This document shows, piece after piece, positions 34,844-42,710 of a stretch of 64,000 nt of DNA. The stretch lies in assembly GCF_021605415.1 (NCBI RefSeq), contig NZ_WKEQ01000008.1:1-64000 (forward strand), read 5' to 3'. A program made the position numbers and the translations under genes. The DNA is from Pseudomonas syringae. Lineage in GTDB: Bacteria; Pseudomonadota; Gammaproteobacteria; Pseudomonadales; Pseudomonadaceae. The notes under the pieces were generated by a model, which was not told where the DNA came from, made no database searches, and saw nothing but the letters and a program-made list of their open reading frames with translations. Positions within the stretch are counted from its first letter, which is position 1, and the number at the start of each line of letters is the position of its first letter.

Positions 34844-35256
34844 TGCGATTTGTGTCTGCTGGCACAAGTGTTCGCGGGCCGGCGCATGTGGATGAGGACC
34901 TACCAAACCAGGACGCCGTTGCGCTTCGTGGCAGTCGCGGTGGCTGGGTGGCTGCGGTTTGCGACGGTTTGGGCTCGTGTCAACTGAGCGATATCGGTTC
35001 TAGGGCGGCGTCAGGCGCTGTTCTAGAAGTCCTAACGGCAAGGCCTCGGTTAGAGCCTGCGGCCGCCAACGCGGCCATTCATGCACGGTGGATCGAGCGG
35101 GTCAGTCCGCGCCCGATGGAAGCCGTAGCGACGACTTGTCTCTGGGCGTCCGTGGACAGCGAAGGGCGAGGGCAAGCTAGCCAACTGGGCGATGGACTAA
35201 TCCTCTTTCGCAGCGCCGGGCGTTTCTACAGGCTGACCCCTGAGCGCCAAGGCTAG
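34843..35256 (+). pseudogene. Truncated PP2C-family phosphatase (TerY-P triad remnant)
   Basis: A 137-aa product with the PP2C N-terminal motifs: HVDEDLPNQDAVAL (metal-binding Asp), AAVCDGLGSC (the DG motif) and ATTCLWASVDSEGRGQASQLGDG. Full-length relatives have about 230-260 residues; the C-terminal Asp motifs are missing. The frame ends where the convergent GTPase fragment also ends, so both were cut at one junction. It is translationally coupled to the VWA gene. Confidence 0.75.
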
Positions 35257-35444
35257 CTTTCCACCTGCAAAGTCGTAGCAGTGAATTTGCCAACTGGCGC
35301 CACCTCTGCACCCATCAGCGAGTTGATCGTACTGGATTTACCGACACCGGTTCGTCCCACGAGCAAAATGGTGATCCTCTCCTTCTGATTCAGCATCCGT
35401 TGGATCTGCTGGTCAGCATACTCGGCGGTATATTTTTCGCTCAT
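35253..35444 (-). pseudogene. N-terminal fragment of a 50S-binding/Era-like GTPase
   Basis: Sixty-three residues: a helical lead (MSEKYTAEYADQQIQRMLNQ) and the P-loop VGRTGVGKSSTINSLMGAE with the switch I region APVGKFTATTLQVE. The frame stops abruptly before G3 (DxxG). It converges on, and overlaps by 4 bp, the truncated PP2C gene. A candidate sigma-54 promoter lies 147 bp upstream. The intact protein would be a dynamin- or Era-like GTPase. Confidence 0.75.
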
Positions 35445-35590
35445 GAAGGGATTCCTTTTCTGTTCCTTCCAACGGTTCTGTAGCTCGTAATTCCGTTATT
35501 TACTGCATCGCAGAGGGCGAGCAACTAGGTTTGTGAAGCAACTCAAAGCCTATGGATGAATCTTTCAAAAAGCTGTCGTCATTCGCTACA

Positions 35591-35608
35591 TGGCACAAGT
35601 CGTGCCAA
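35591..35608 (-). promoter_or_regulatory. Candidate sigma-54 promoter of the GTPase operon, embedded in a palindrome
   Basis: On the minus strand TTGGCACGACTTGTGCC matches the -24 box (TTGGCACG) perfectly, with GC at the correct distance in GTGCC. The site is also a perfect palindrome, TGGCAC-N5-GTGCCA. It lies immediately after the stop codon of the CARF-sigma54 activator gene and points to the GTPase fragment, in the same direction. Confidence 0.55.
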
Positions 35609-35613
35609 GTGTC

Positions 35614-37104
35614 TCAGTCTTTCATCCAGTTGCTCAATGTTTGGTAGTGGACTATGCCCAAAAGCTCGGCTGCGCGCTTCTTGTTTCCGCCACTAAGGCT
35701 TAAAGCCTCACTGATGTAATGATCCTTAATTTTTTCGATAAGGCCTTTTAAATCAATACCTTGCCCTATTAAGGTGGGGAGCCCTAAAGTGTTCGTTTCG
35801 GCGGGGTCAGGATGAACTAGCAGTGCTTCCGATACGTCTTCGGCTGTGATGGTGTCGTTCTCGGCCCACATCGAAATACGGCGCAGCGTATTGATGAGCT
35901 CGCGAACATTGCCCGGCCAGTAGTGTTGAAGAAGAATTTTTCTTGCGCTAACGGAAATTTTTTTATGGTCGTAACCACGCGTAGTACGGTTCTCTTCACC
36001 AACCAACTCCCAAAGGTAATCGATCAGCAAGTTGAGGTCGCCCTCACGCTCACGCAGAGCTGGTAGGTAGAGAGTGGCCACGGCAAGCCTATAGAACAGG
36101 TCTTCGCGGAAAAATCCCTGTGCGACTGCATGAATCAAGTTGCAGTGAGTAGCTGCGATGATCCTTACATCTATAGGGACGGCCTTGCTGGAGCCGACGC
36201 GAACGATTTCACCTTCCTGAAGTACTCTCAGCAACTTGACCTGGATGGGCTTCGGCAGCTCGGCAATTTCGTCGAGAAAGAGCGTGCCACCGTTAGCTTG
36301 TTCGAAGTGGCCTGTCCTCGTTGCAGTTGCACCGGTGAAGGCACCTTTCTCGTGGCCGAAGAGTTCGGACTCCGCTAGATCGGGGGGAATAGCGCCGCAG
36401 TTGATGGCAATGAATGGTTTGGACGCGCGCGGGCTGGCCCGGTGTATGGCTCTTGCAAACATTTCCTTACCAGTACCGCTTTCACCTTCAATCATTACTG
36501 GTAGTGAACGGAGGGCGGCTTTCCTAGCCCTATGCTTGGCACGAACCAGCTGAACCGAGTTACCCACGATAAAGTCGAACTCTGGATGCTCGATGGCTAG
36601 CTTGTCGCGAGTCAAGCGTGTATCGGATGCGAGAAAACTGTCAGCCACGAACTCAGCGGCTAGATTAAAGGGAAATTGAACATCCTTCAGACCAGACTCT
36701 CTGCTCGTTTCGATCAGGCTTGCCTGAAACTTGCCGTTAGCCAGCATGATCCAGACGGCCGCCATGGCTGGTGTACCCGGACTTAGGTGGAAGGTCGGCT
36801 TAGCTTTTGGGTTGGCTTCTTGCCAAGACTGAATGAACGCCTTGGCCTCGCGATAAATCGCAGCAAAGTCGGTCGGTGAGGTGAGTTTTACCGAGTGTAG
36901 CTGCAGCGTGATCGAACCAAACCGCTGACGTAACCAAGTCAGGTACTGGGTGGCACGCTCAGTCTCGTAGTTACAAAGCAGATGAACTGAGTTGAAAGCT
37001 CTTTCAGTGAGGGCGTGTGCAATCGGCCCCAAACCATTGGCTTCGTCTGTAGAGGCCTTGAGGTCAGTGTTACCTATCCATGAAAATAACGTGGCCATGC
37101 GCAT
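35614..37104 (-). CDS. CARF-domain sigma-54-dependent transcriptional activator (RtcR-like)
   Basis: A 496-aa bacterial enhancer-binding protein. Residues about 1-165 look like a CARF (CRISPR-associated Rossmann fold) domain: ATLFSWIGNTDL at the start and the ligand-loop motif FHLSPGTPAMAAVWIML near 105-120. The AAA+ domain has Walker A GESGTGKE, the sigma-54 contact loop GAFTGA and Walker B GGTLFLDEIAEL. A Fis-type HTH ends the protein (SLSGGNKKRAAELLGIVHYQTLSNW). CARF domains are known to bind cyclic oligoadenylates or related ligands, so this activator should switch on sigma-54 promoters when such a signal appears. Its likely targets are the two promoters at 33964 and 35591. Confidence 0.85.
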   Translation of the reverse strand: MRMATLFSWIGNTDLKASTDEANGLGPIAHALTERAFNSVHLLCNYETERATQYLTWLRQRFGSITLQLHSVKLTSPTDFAAIYREAKAFIQSWQEANPKAKPTFHLSPGTPAMAAVWIMLANGKFQASLIETSRESGLKDVQFPFNLAAEFVADSFLASDTRLTRDKLAIEHPEFDFIVGNSVQLVRAKHRARKAALRSLPVMIEGESGTGKEMFARAIHRASPRASKPFIAINCGAIPPDLAESELFGHEKGAFTGATATRTGHFEQANGGTLFLDEIAELPKPIQVKLLRVLQEGEIVRVGSSKAVPIDVRIIAATHCNLIHAVAQGFFREDLFYRLAVATLYLPALREREGDLNLLIDYLWELVGEENRTTRGYDHKKISVSARKILLQHYWPGNVRELINTLRRISMWAENDTITAEDVSEALLVHPDPAETNTLGLPTLIGQGIDLKGLIEKIKDHYISEALSLSGGNKKRAAELLGIVHYQTLSNWMKD

Positions 37105-37422
37105 CCCAGCGGAGTTGAATCCATAGCATTCTCCGGGTGGGCAGCTTCCTGCGTCAACTTGTCAAAACGAATAGTTTTGGGGGGGGCTAGATAAAACTGA
37201 TCGGGTCCGCATCCAGTGAATCGCCTTGGACTCATGAAATCAGTCAAAGACTACGGAGTGCTCTAGAAACAAATCGGCAGGTATTCAGCTCGCTTCGCGA
37301 AGAGCCGTAAGCAGCCACACCGGCATTTTGCTGGATGTTAATTGCTTGAACTCGGATGGCGTTAACGTGTTCTTGATTTTTTCAACAACAAACGGATTCA
37401 CGCCGTCTTTAAGGAAATCCCC

Positions 37423-37770
37423 ATGCGTCTCAAGTCCGTCAAACTAAACCATTTTTGCGGCTACCGCGCCACCACTGTCGTTCCCATCGACAAAGCCATG
37501 ACCGGCATCGTCGGTCGCAACGACTATGGCAAATCGACCATCCTTGAAGCCCTGGCGATCTTCTTCGAGAGCGGCGACGTCAATGCCGACAAAAGTGATA
37601 TGAACTGCTTCAGCCTGGCCGAAGGCGCTGAGCAGTTCGAGATGGCCTGTGAGTTTCACGACCTGCCAGCAGTCAGGGGAGCGGCTGGCACCTCCTGGAC
37701 GTTAGCCGTTGGCGGGATAGGCGTGCCCATCGCATCACAGCCTCATTTGACGGTCGTCAGTCTGCTCTAG
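37423..37770 (+). pseudogene. N-terminal fragment of an AAA/OLD-like ATPase
   Basis: The first about 84 residues (MRLKSVKLNHFCGYRATTV, then Walker A VGRNDYGKSTILEALAIFF) match the start of RecF/OLD-type ABC ATPases that carry a TOPRIM nuclease in full form. After FHDLPAV the sequence becomes low-quality (RGAAGTSWTLAVGG) and stops at 115 aa, so the gene is truncated. On the minus strand just upstream, an open stretch 37443-37285 ends in PVWLLTALREAS and may be another gene scrap. Confidence 0.7.
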
Positions 37771-37974
37771 AGCGCTATGCGGCATCCTGTAGCGCGTCGG
37801 GATGCTAAAGGAATCGATTGATCGTGAGGCAGTCGCCCGGCGAGTAAGGAAAATGAATGGTTTCGGATAACTTTGTCCCGCTAAAGTTTCGCTGGCCTGA
37901 GCTGTATCAGCATTCATCCCTGGCTGAGCGCTATACCCACTGAAATATCCATCCCTGAGTCAAAGCTAGGCCGT

Positions 37975-38508
37975 ATGAAGCTGGTTCCGGGCGATGCAGT
38001 AAAGGTCAAGGGCGAGCTTGATGAAGATCAAAGGTTCAATTTCTTCGTCTTGGAAAGCAGGCACGCCGAAAAGCCGTGGGATGTGTTTTCGGAAAAAATA
38101 GGCGTTGTGAACAATGTAAATGAGGAAAAGCAGGTCATTCGCTACATCGTCGACCGAGAGGTTAATGGCGAAATTCCCATGTCAGAACTGTCAGGAGCTT
38201 TTGCAGAAGGCGATACAATCGAGGTAAGGCTCTCTCGTTACGTTTCAAAGCGTGGCCCCATGTATCGAGTTCTACTCGCTCGGGCGACCGATAAAAAACC
38301 AAGCGAACTCTTGAAAAAGGATTTTTCTGAAGAGGTCCGCGTATCTAACGGCATGGGATTTACGCAGAACGATATATTTGTACCAGCCCATTTGTTAGCA
38401 AAGCATCATATTGATGACGATCAAAAGATAGCTGGCACGGCAGTGCTGAGCTACAACGTGAAACGGGCTCGTTGGGGTTGGAAAGCAGTTGCAATTGATC
38501 GGGGGTGA
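37975..38508 (+). CDS. OB-fold (cold-shock/S1-like) protein or C-terminal fragment
   Basis: A 177-aa protein. Residues about 35-105 (KIGVVNNVNEEKQVIRYIVD, then IPMSELSGAFAEGDTIEVRLSRY) look like an S1/cold-shock OB fold, and the C-terminal 75 residues (VRVSNGMGFTQNDIFVPAHL) form a second small beta domain. The frame opens only 90 bp upstream of the ATG and lacks a ribosome-binding site, so this may be the C-terminal remnant of a larger protein. I recognise the C-terminal block as conserved but cannot name the family. Confidence 0.5.
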   Translation: MKLVPGDAVKVKGELDEDQRFNFFVLESRHAEKPWDVFSEKIGVVNNVNEEKQVIRYIVDREVNGEIPMSELSGAFAEGDTIEVRLSRYVSKRGPMYRVLLARATDKKPSELLKKDFSEEVRVSNGMGFTQNDIFVPAHLLAKHHIDDDQKIAGTAVLSYNVKRARWGWKAVAIDRG

Positions 38509-38617
38509 CCACAGCTGGTCCCTGGGGCATAAAGGGCTTTTTTGTTAAAGGAGTGGCGAGAGTGATTTTCGTCTCGTCGGTGTCCGGCGGTTCTAAGAAG
38601 ATGCAGAGGGCGTACTT

Positions 38618-38793
38618 GTGGCATTTGACTTGAGCAATACCTTGGTCGTGGGCATCTCAGCGACTGCTCTGTTCGACATGAGCGAGTCTGATCAGATGTT
38701 CAAGGCGGCACTGGAGGCTGCCCCCCTGAAAGCGTGATCGAGACCTATCGCCAGTACATGCAAGAGCGAGAGGACGAGCCACTGGCGCCGGGT
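38618..38793 (+). pseudogene. Fragment of a 5'-nucleotidase gene (frameshifted)
   Basis: GTG at 38618 reads VAFDLSNTLVVGISATALFD, then reaches TGA at 38735. An overlapping frame continues as VIETYRQYMQEREDEPLAPG. Together they match the N-terminus of the cytosolic 5'-nucleotidase family (NT5C1-like, PF06189) as I know it: GISATALFDL...YRQYM-x-EREDEPL. About a fifth of the gene is present, with a short internal deletion; everything after LAPG is unrelated sequence. Confidence 0.65.
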
Positions 38794-39083
38794 AGCCGAT
38801 GTGGACGCCGGACGTTTGATCGATCACTAAACAGTTCAGACCTGGGGCAGACGGCCTTAGCAACGAAACACCGCTGTCGGTGCCTCTCTGAGGGTAGTTG
38901 GTGCGGCGAACAAGGCCGCTCATCTACTACCAGTTGAGTGACTAGCCGTGCAATAAGTGGTTGCCCTCAGATCGGTACAGAGTTGCAGCCTACAGTCCGG
39001 CTTATGGCTAGTTCTCAAAAGTTTGACTCGCCGAATGGGAGTGCCAGACCTCAAGGCACGGTTTAGGCACAGAATTGGCACAG

Positions 39084-39121
39084 CCCAAAACAAAAGGGCC
39101 CAGGTTTTCACCTGAGCCCTT
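39084..39121 (-). terminator. Terminator now serving the tRNA-Arg gene
   Basis: On the minus strand AAGGGCTCAGGT-GAAA-ACCTGGGCCCTT is followed by TTGTTTTGGG, starting 9 bp after the tRNA 3' end. It was brought in by the island and replaces the original terminator now stranded at 21250. Confidence 0.75.
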
Positions 39122-39128
39122 GCTTTGT

Positions 39129-39174
39129 ATGGTGCACCAGGCGGGATTCGAACCCACGACCCCTGCCTTCGGAG
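39129..39174 (-). repeat. att site: right island boundary within tRNA-Arg
   Basis: Identical over 46 bp to 21297-21342. The tRNA remains complete because the island restores the 3' half. Confidence 0.92.
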
Positions 39175-39206
39175 GGCAGTACTCTATCCAGCTGAGCTAC
39201 TGGTGC
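39130..39206 (-). tRNA. tRNA-Arg(CCG)
   Basis: The minus strand reads GCACCAG-TA-GCTC...GAGT, then the anticodon arm CTGCC-CTCCGAA-GGCAG with anticodon CCG, a T-arm with GTGGG-TTCGAAT-CCCGC, and an encoded CCA (77 nt). All stems pair. It reads Arg codon CGG. The gene is intact and carries the island at its 3' end. Confidence 0.97.
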
Positions 39207-39649
39207 AGCGGGCGACATCATACCTAGGTCGGCTCGGGGCGTCCATGCTGGGTTTTGGCGTGGATTGTCAGTGCGCGTGTCGGATGGATCGCTGTATTCC
39301 ATAAAGCGGTAACGTTCTGCAAAAGGCTCGTTTGGCGCTTTGGCGAGACTGATCTATGGTTTGCCTGCGGTCGGGACTTTTGGCTCGTTGATCTGAAAAT
39401 TTCAACAGAGACGGTATTTTTGTTCTTTTTTTCGAACGGCCTATTGTCCTTTCACCCTGTTGAACCTACGATCCGTTTGAGATTTCAAACGCTTTTTGCC
39501 TGGGCGCTGAACCGCACGTGTTTCGAGTGGTGCGCTATTGATGTGCTTCAGCCCGGTGAATGATTTCCCTGACGGCAGCCTTGCGAGGCGCCTTTCTACA
39601 ATCATAACTTTGCTCCGCGCCCGTCGCGGTGCTGTTAAGGAAAGCCGAC
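39207..39649. other. 440-bp gap between tRNA-Arg and gabD
   Basis: No gene is supported. The region is AT-richer in its centre and presumably holds the gabD promoter, but I find no confident -35/-10 or -24/-12 match. Several short frames here have no ribosome-binding site or recognisable composition. Confidence 0.45.
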
Positions 39650-41092
39650 ATGCAGCTTAAAGACACCCAGTTGTTCCGCCAGCAAGCGTTCATTGATGGC
39701 GCTTGGGTCGATGCGGACAACGGTCAGACGATCAAGGTCAACAACCCGGCAACGGGCGAAATTCTGGGCACCGTGCCGAAGATGGGCGCTGCCGAAACCC
39801 GTCGCGCCATTGAAGCTGCCGACAAGGCGCTGCCGGCCTGGCGTGCACTGACCGCCAAGGAACGCGCGGGCAAGCTGCGTCGCTGGTTCGAGCTCATGAT
39901 CGAGAACCAGGACGACCTGGCTCGCCTGATGACTCTCGAGCAGGGCAAGCCGCTGGCCGAAGCCAAGGGCGAAATCGTTTACGCCGCTTCGTTCATCGAG
40001 TGGTTCGCCGAAGAGGCCAAGCGCATCTACGGCGACGTGATCCCGGGCCACCAGCCAGACAAGCGCCTGATCGTGATCAAGCAGCCGATCGGCGTGACCG
40101 CAGCGATCACCCCGTGGAACTTCCCGGCCGCGATGATCACCCGTAAAGCCGGTCCTGCCCTGGCCGCCGGTTGCACCATGGTGCTCAAGCCTGCCTCGCA
40201 AACTCCATTCTCCGCTTTTGCCCTGGCTGAACTGGCCCAGCGTGCGGGCATTCCTGCCGGTGTGTTCAGCGTGGTTTCCGGCAGCGCCGGCGACATCGGC
40301 AGCGAGCTGACCAGCAACCCTATCGTGCGCAAGCTGTCGTTCACCGGTTCGACTGAAATCGGGCGTCAGCTGATGTCGGAATGCGCCAAGGACATCAAGA
40401 AAGTGTCCCTGGAGCTGGGCGGCAATGCGCCGTTCATCGTGTTCGACGACGCGGATCTGGATAAGGCCGTCGAAGGCGCAATCATTTCCAAATACCGCAA
40501 CAACGGTCAGACCTGCGTCTGCGCCAACCGGCTGTACGTTCAGGACGCCGTCTACGACGCGTTCGCCGAGAAGCTGAAAGTGGCCGTGGCCAAACTGAAA
40601 ATCGGCAACGGTCTGGAAGACGGCACCACCACCGGTCCGCTGATCGACGAAAAAGCCGTGGCCAAGGTGCAAGAACACATTGCCGACGCGGTGAGCAAAG
40701 GCGCTACCGTGCTGGCGGGTGGCAAGCCGATGGAAGGCAACTTCTTCGAGCCGACCATTCTGACCAATGTGCCGAACAATGCAGCCGTGGCAAAGGAAGA
40801 AACCTTCGGTCCGTTGGCCCCGCTGTTCCGCTTCAAAGACGAAGCCGACGTGATCGCTATGTCCAACGACACCGAGTTCGGCCTGGCTTCCTACTTCTAC
40901 GCCCGCGACCTGGGCCGTGTGTTCCGTGTCGCTGAAGCGCTGGAATATGGCATGGTTGGCGTCAACACCGGGCTGATCTCCAACGAAGTCGCGCCGTTCG
41001 GCGGCATCAAGGCCTCGGGCCTAGGTCGTGAAGGCTCCAAGTACGGCATCGAAGATTACCTGGAAATCAAATACCTCTGCCTGGGCATCTAA
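39650..41092 (+). CDS. gabD: Succinate-semialdehyde dehydrogenase (NADP+)
   Basis: A 480-aa aldehyde dehydrogenase. The catalytic Glu lies in LELGGNAPFIVF and the nucleophilic Cys in NNGQTCVCANR; ITPWNFPAAMITRK is the cofactor/substrate segment. The ending GLGREGSKYGIEDYLEIKYLCLG is typical of GabD. It oxidises succinate semialdehyde to succinate, the last step of GABA catabolism, in the cytoplasm. ATG at 39650 (MQLKDTQLF) follows GGAAAGCCGAC; a start at 39629 is less likely. gabT follows 199 bp downstream. Confidence 0.97.
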   Translation: MQLKDTQLFRQQAFIDGAWVDADNGQTIKVNNPATGEILGTVPKMGAAETRRAIEAADKALPAWRALTAKERAGKLRRWFELMIENQDDLARLMTLEQGKPLAEAKGEIVYAASFIEWFAEEAKRIYGDVIPGHQPDKRLIVIKQPIGVTAAITPWNFPAAMITRKAGPALAAGCTMVLKPASQTPFSAFALAELAQRAGIPAGVFSVVSGSAGDIGSELTSNPIVRKLSFTGSTEIGRQLMSECAKDIKKVSLELGGNAPFIVFDDADLDKAVEGAIISKYRNNGQTCVCANRLYVQDAVYDAFAEKLKVAVAKLKIGNGLEDGTTTGPLIDEKAVAKVQEHIADAVSKGATVLAGGKPMEGNFFEPTILTNVPNNAAVAKEETFGPLAPLFRFKDEADVIAMSNDTEFGLASYFYARDLGRVFRVAEALEYGMVGVNTGLISNEVAPFGGIKASGLGREGSKYGIEDYLEIKYLCLGI

Positions 41093-41291
41093 GTTCGAAA
41101 ACTCAGGCCCGGCAGGGCATTGCTGCAAACGCAAAGGGCACGAGAGCGCTGTCCCTTTGCGTCGTTTCAAAACGGAATTTTCTCTGCGGCCAGGAACGCT
41201 GTGGCAGTCGATCATCGCATGCTGCCACTGTCGATTTCTCCCGCTTAATCCTTGAACAACGCCGCCCGATGAGCGGCGAATGAGGACTGTA

Positions 41292-42569
41292 ATGAGCAAG
41301 ACTAACGCTGACTTGATGGCCCGCCGTACCGCTGCTGTTCCACGGGGTGTTGGCCAGATTCACCCGATCTTCGCAGAGTCCGCGAAGAACGCGACCGTGA
41401 CCGACGTTGAAGGTCGCGAGTTCATCGACTTCGCCGGCGGTATCGCCGTGCTGAACACCGGCCACGTGCACCCGAAGATCATCGCTGCCGTGACCGAACA
41501 ACTGAACAAACTGACCCACACCTGCTTCCAGGTACTGGCTTACGAGCCGTACGTTGAGCTGTGCGAAAAAATCAACGCCAAGGTTCCGGGTGATTTCGCC
41601 AAGAAAACCCTGCTGGTCACCACCGGTTCCGAAGCGGTAGAAAACGCCGTGAAAATCGCCCGTGCCGCCACTGGCCGCGCCGGCGTGATCGCGTTCACCG
41701 GCGCTTACCACGGTCGCACCATGATGACCTTGGGCCTGACCGGTAAAGTCGTGCCTTACTCGGCCGGCATGGGCCTGATGCCAGGCGGCATCTTCCGTGC
41801 GCTGTACCCGAACGAGCTGCACGGCGTGAGCATCGACGATTCGATCGCCAGCATTGAGCGCATCTTCAAGAACGACGCCGAGCCGAAAGATATCGCCGCT
41901 ATCATCATCGAGCCTGTTCAGGGCGAAGGTGGTTTCTACGTGGCGCCGAAGGAATTCATGAAGCGTCTGCGTGCGCTGTGCGACCAGCACGGCATCCTGC
42001 TGATCGCGGACGAAGTGCAGACCGGCGCAGGCCGTACCGGCACGTTCTTCGCCATGGAACAGATGGGCGTTGCTGCCGACCTGACCACCTTCGCCAAATC
42101 CATTGCCGGCGGCTTCCCGCTGGCCGGTGTGTGCGGCAAGGCCGAATACATGGACGCCATCGCGCCTGGCGGTCTGGGCGGCACTTATGCCGGTAGCCCG
42201 ATCGCTTGCGCCGCGGCCCTGGCCGTGATGGAAGTGTTCGAAGAAGAACAACTGCTGGATCGCTGCAAGGCTGTCGGCGAGCGTCTGGTCACTGGCCTGA
42301 AAGCCATTCAGGCCAAGTATCCGGTGATCGGCGAAGTGCGTGCCCTGGGCGCCATGATTGCCGTCGAGCTGTTTGAAAACGGCGACAGCCACAAGCCTAA
42401 CGCTGCCGCTGTGGCATCGGTGGTGGCCAAGGCGCGTGACAAAGGTCTGATCCTGCTGTCCTGCGGCACCTACGGCAACGTGCTGCGCGTACTCGTACCG
42501 CTGACCTCGCCGGACGAGCAACTGGACAAAGGCCTGGCGATCATCGAAGAGTGCTTCTCGGAGCTGTAA
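41292..42569 (+). CDS. gabT: 4-aminobutyrate aminotransferase
   Basis: A 425-aa class III PLP-dependent aminotransferase. ITTGSEAVENAVKIAR-type sequence (LLVTTGSEAVENAVKIA), FTGAYHGRT and the PLP-lysine segment TTFAKSIAGGFPLAGV are all present. It transfers the amino group of GABA to 2-oxoglutarate, supplying succinate semialdehyde to GabD. ATG at 41292 (MSKTNADLM) follows GAGGACTGTA. A strong terminator follows. Confidence 0.97.
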   Translation: MSKTNADLMARRTAAVPRGVGQIHPIFAESAKNATVTDVEGREFIDFAGGIAVLNTGHVHPKIIAAVTEQLNKLTHTCFQVLAYEPYVELCEKINAKVPGDFAKKTLLVTTGSEAVENAVKIARAATGRAGVIAFTGAYHGRTMMTLGLTGKVVPYSAGMGLMPGGIFRALYPNELHGVSIDDSIASIERIFKNDAEPKDIAAIIIEPVQGEGGFYVAPKEFMKRLRALCDQHGILLIADEVQTGAGRTGTFFAMEQMGVAADLTTFAKSIAGGFPLAGVCGKAEYMDAIAPGGLGGTYAGSPIACAAALAVMEVFEEEQLLDRCKAVGERLVTGLKAIQAKYPVIGEVRALGAMIAVELFENGDSHKPNAAAVASVVAKARDKGLILLSCGTYGNVLRVLVPLTSPDEQLDKGLAIIEECFSEL

Positions 42570-42596
42570 TCGCCGAGCGCAGTGTGATCGGTTCGA

Positions 42597-42625
42597 CAAA
42601 AAACCCGCTTCGGCGGGTTTTTTCA
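42597..42625 (+). terminator. Intrinsic terminator of gabDT
   Basis: AAAAACCCGC-TTCG-GCGGGTTTTTT: a 5-6 bp GC stem with a TTCG tetraloop and a T-run, 28 bp after the gabT stop. Confidence 0.9.
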
Positions 42626-42710
42626 TGCCTGTGAAACAGTGACAGAACTTTAGCGCTGTATCGAATGGCCGGCATTGGCTAAGGTTCAGGCATTGCAAGG
42701 GAGCGCGCGC

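Larger units (their letters stand above)
21343..39174. mobile_element. Genomic island in tRNA-Arg(CCG) with defence-type cargo, integrase lost
   Basis: About 17.8 kb between the partial and the intact tRNA-Arg copies. The cargo is mostly AT-richer than the flanks and is dominated by defence-like genes and gene fragments. No open frame for a tyrosine integrase is present at either end. The left end has GTGGCAAATTTGTGGCA and the right end GGCACAGAATTGGCACAG, which look like leftover sites around an integrase gene. The island is therefore probably immobile on its own. Confidence 0.88.

Noticed and set aside
38920..39111. Minus-strand frame near the right att considered as an integrase C-terminus
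   Set aside because: The translation ([20 protein letters not shown]) shows no tyrosine-recombinase motif (R...HxxR...Y).
39255..39563. 102-codon frame between tRNA-Arg and gabD
   Set aside because: No ribosome-binding site, odd composition (Phe/Trp runs) and no family; probably non-coding.
41103..42698. A 531-codon minus-strand frame opposite gabT
   Set aside because: Shadow of the strongly conserved gabT gene; no family resemblance.
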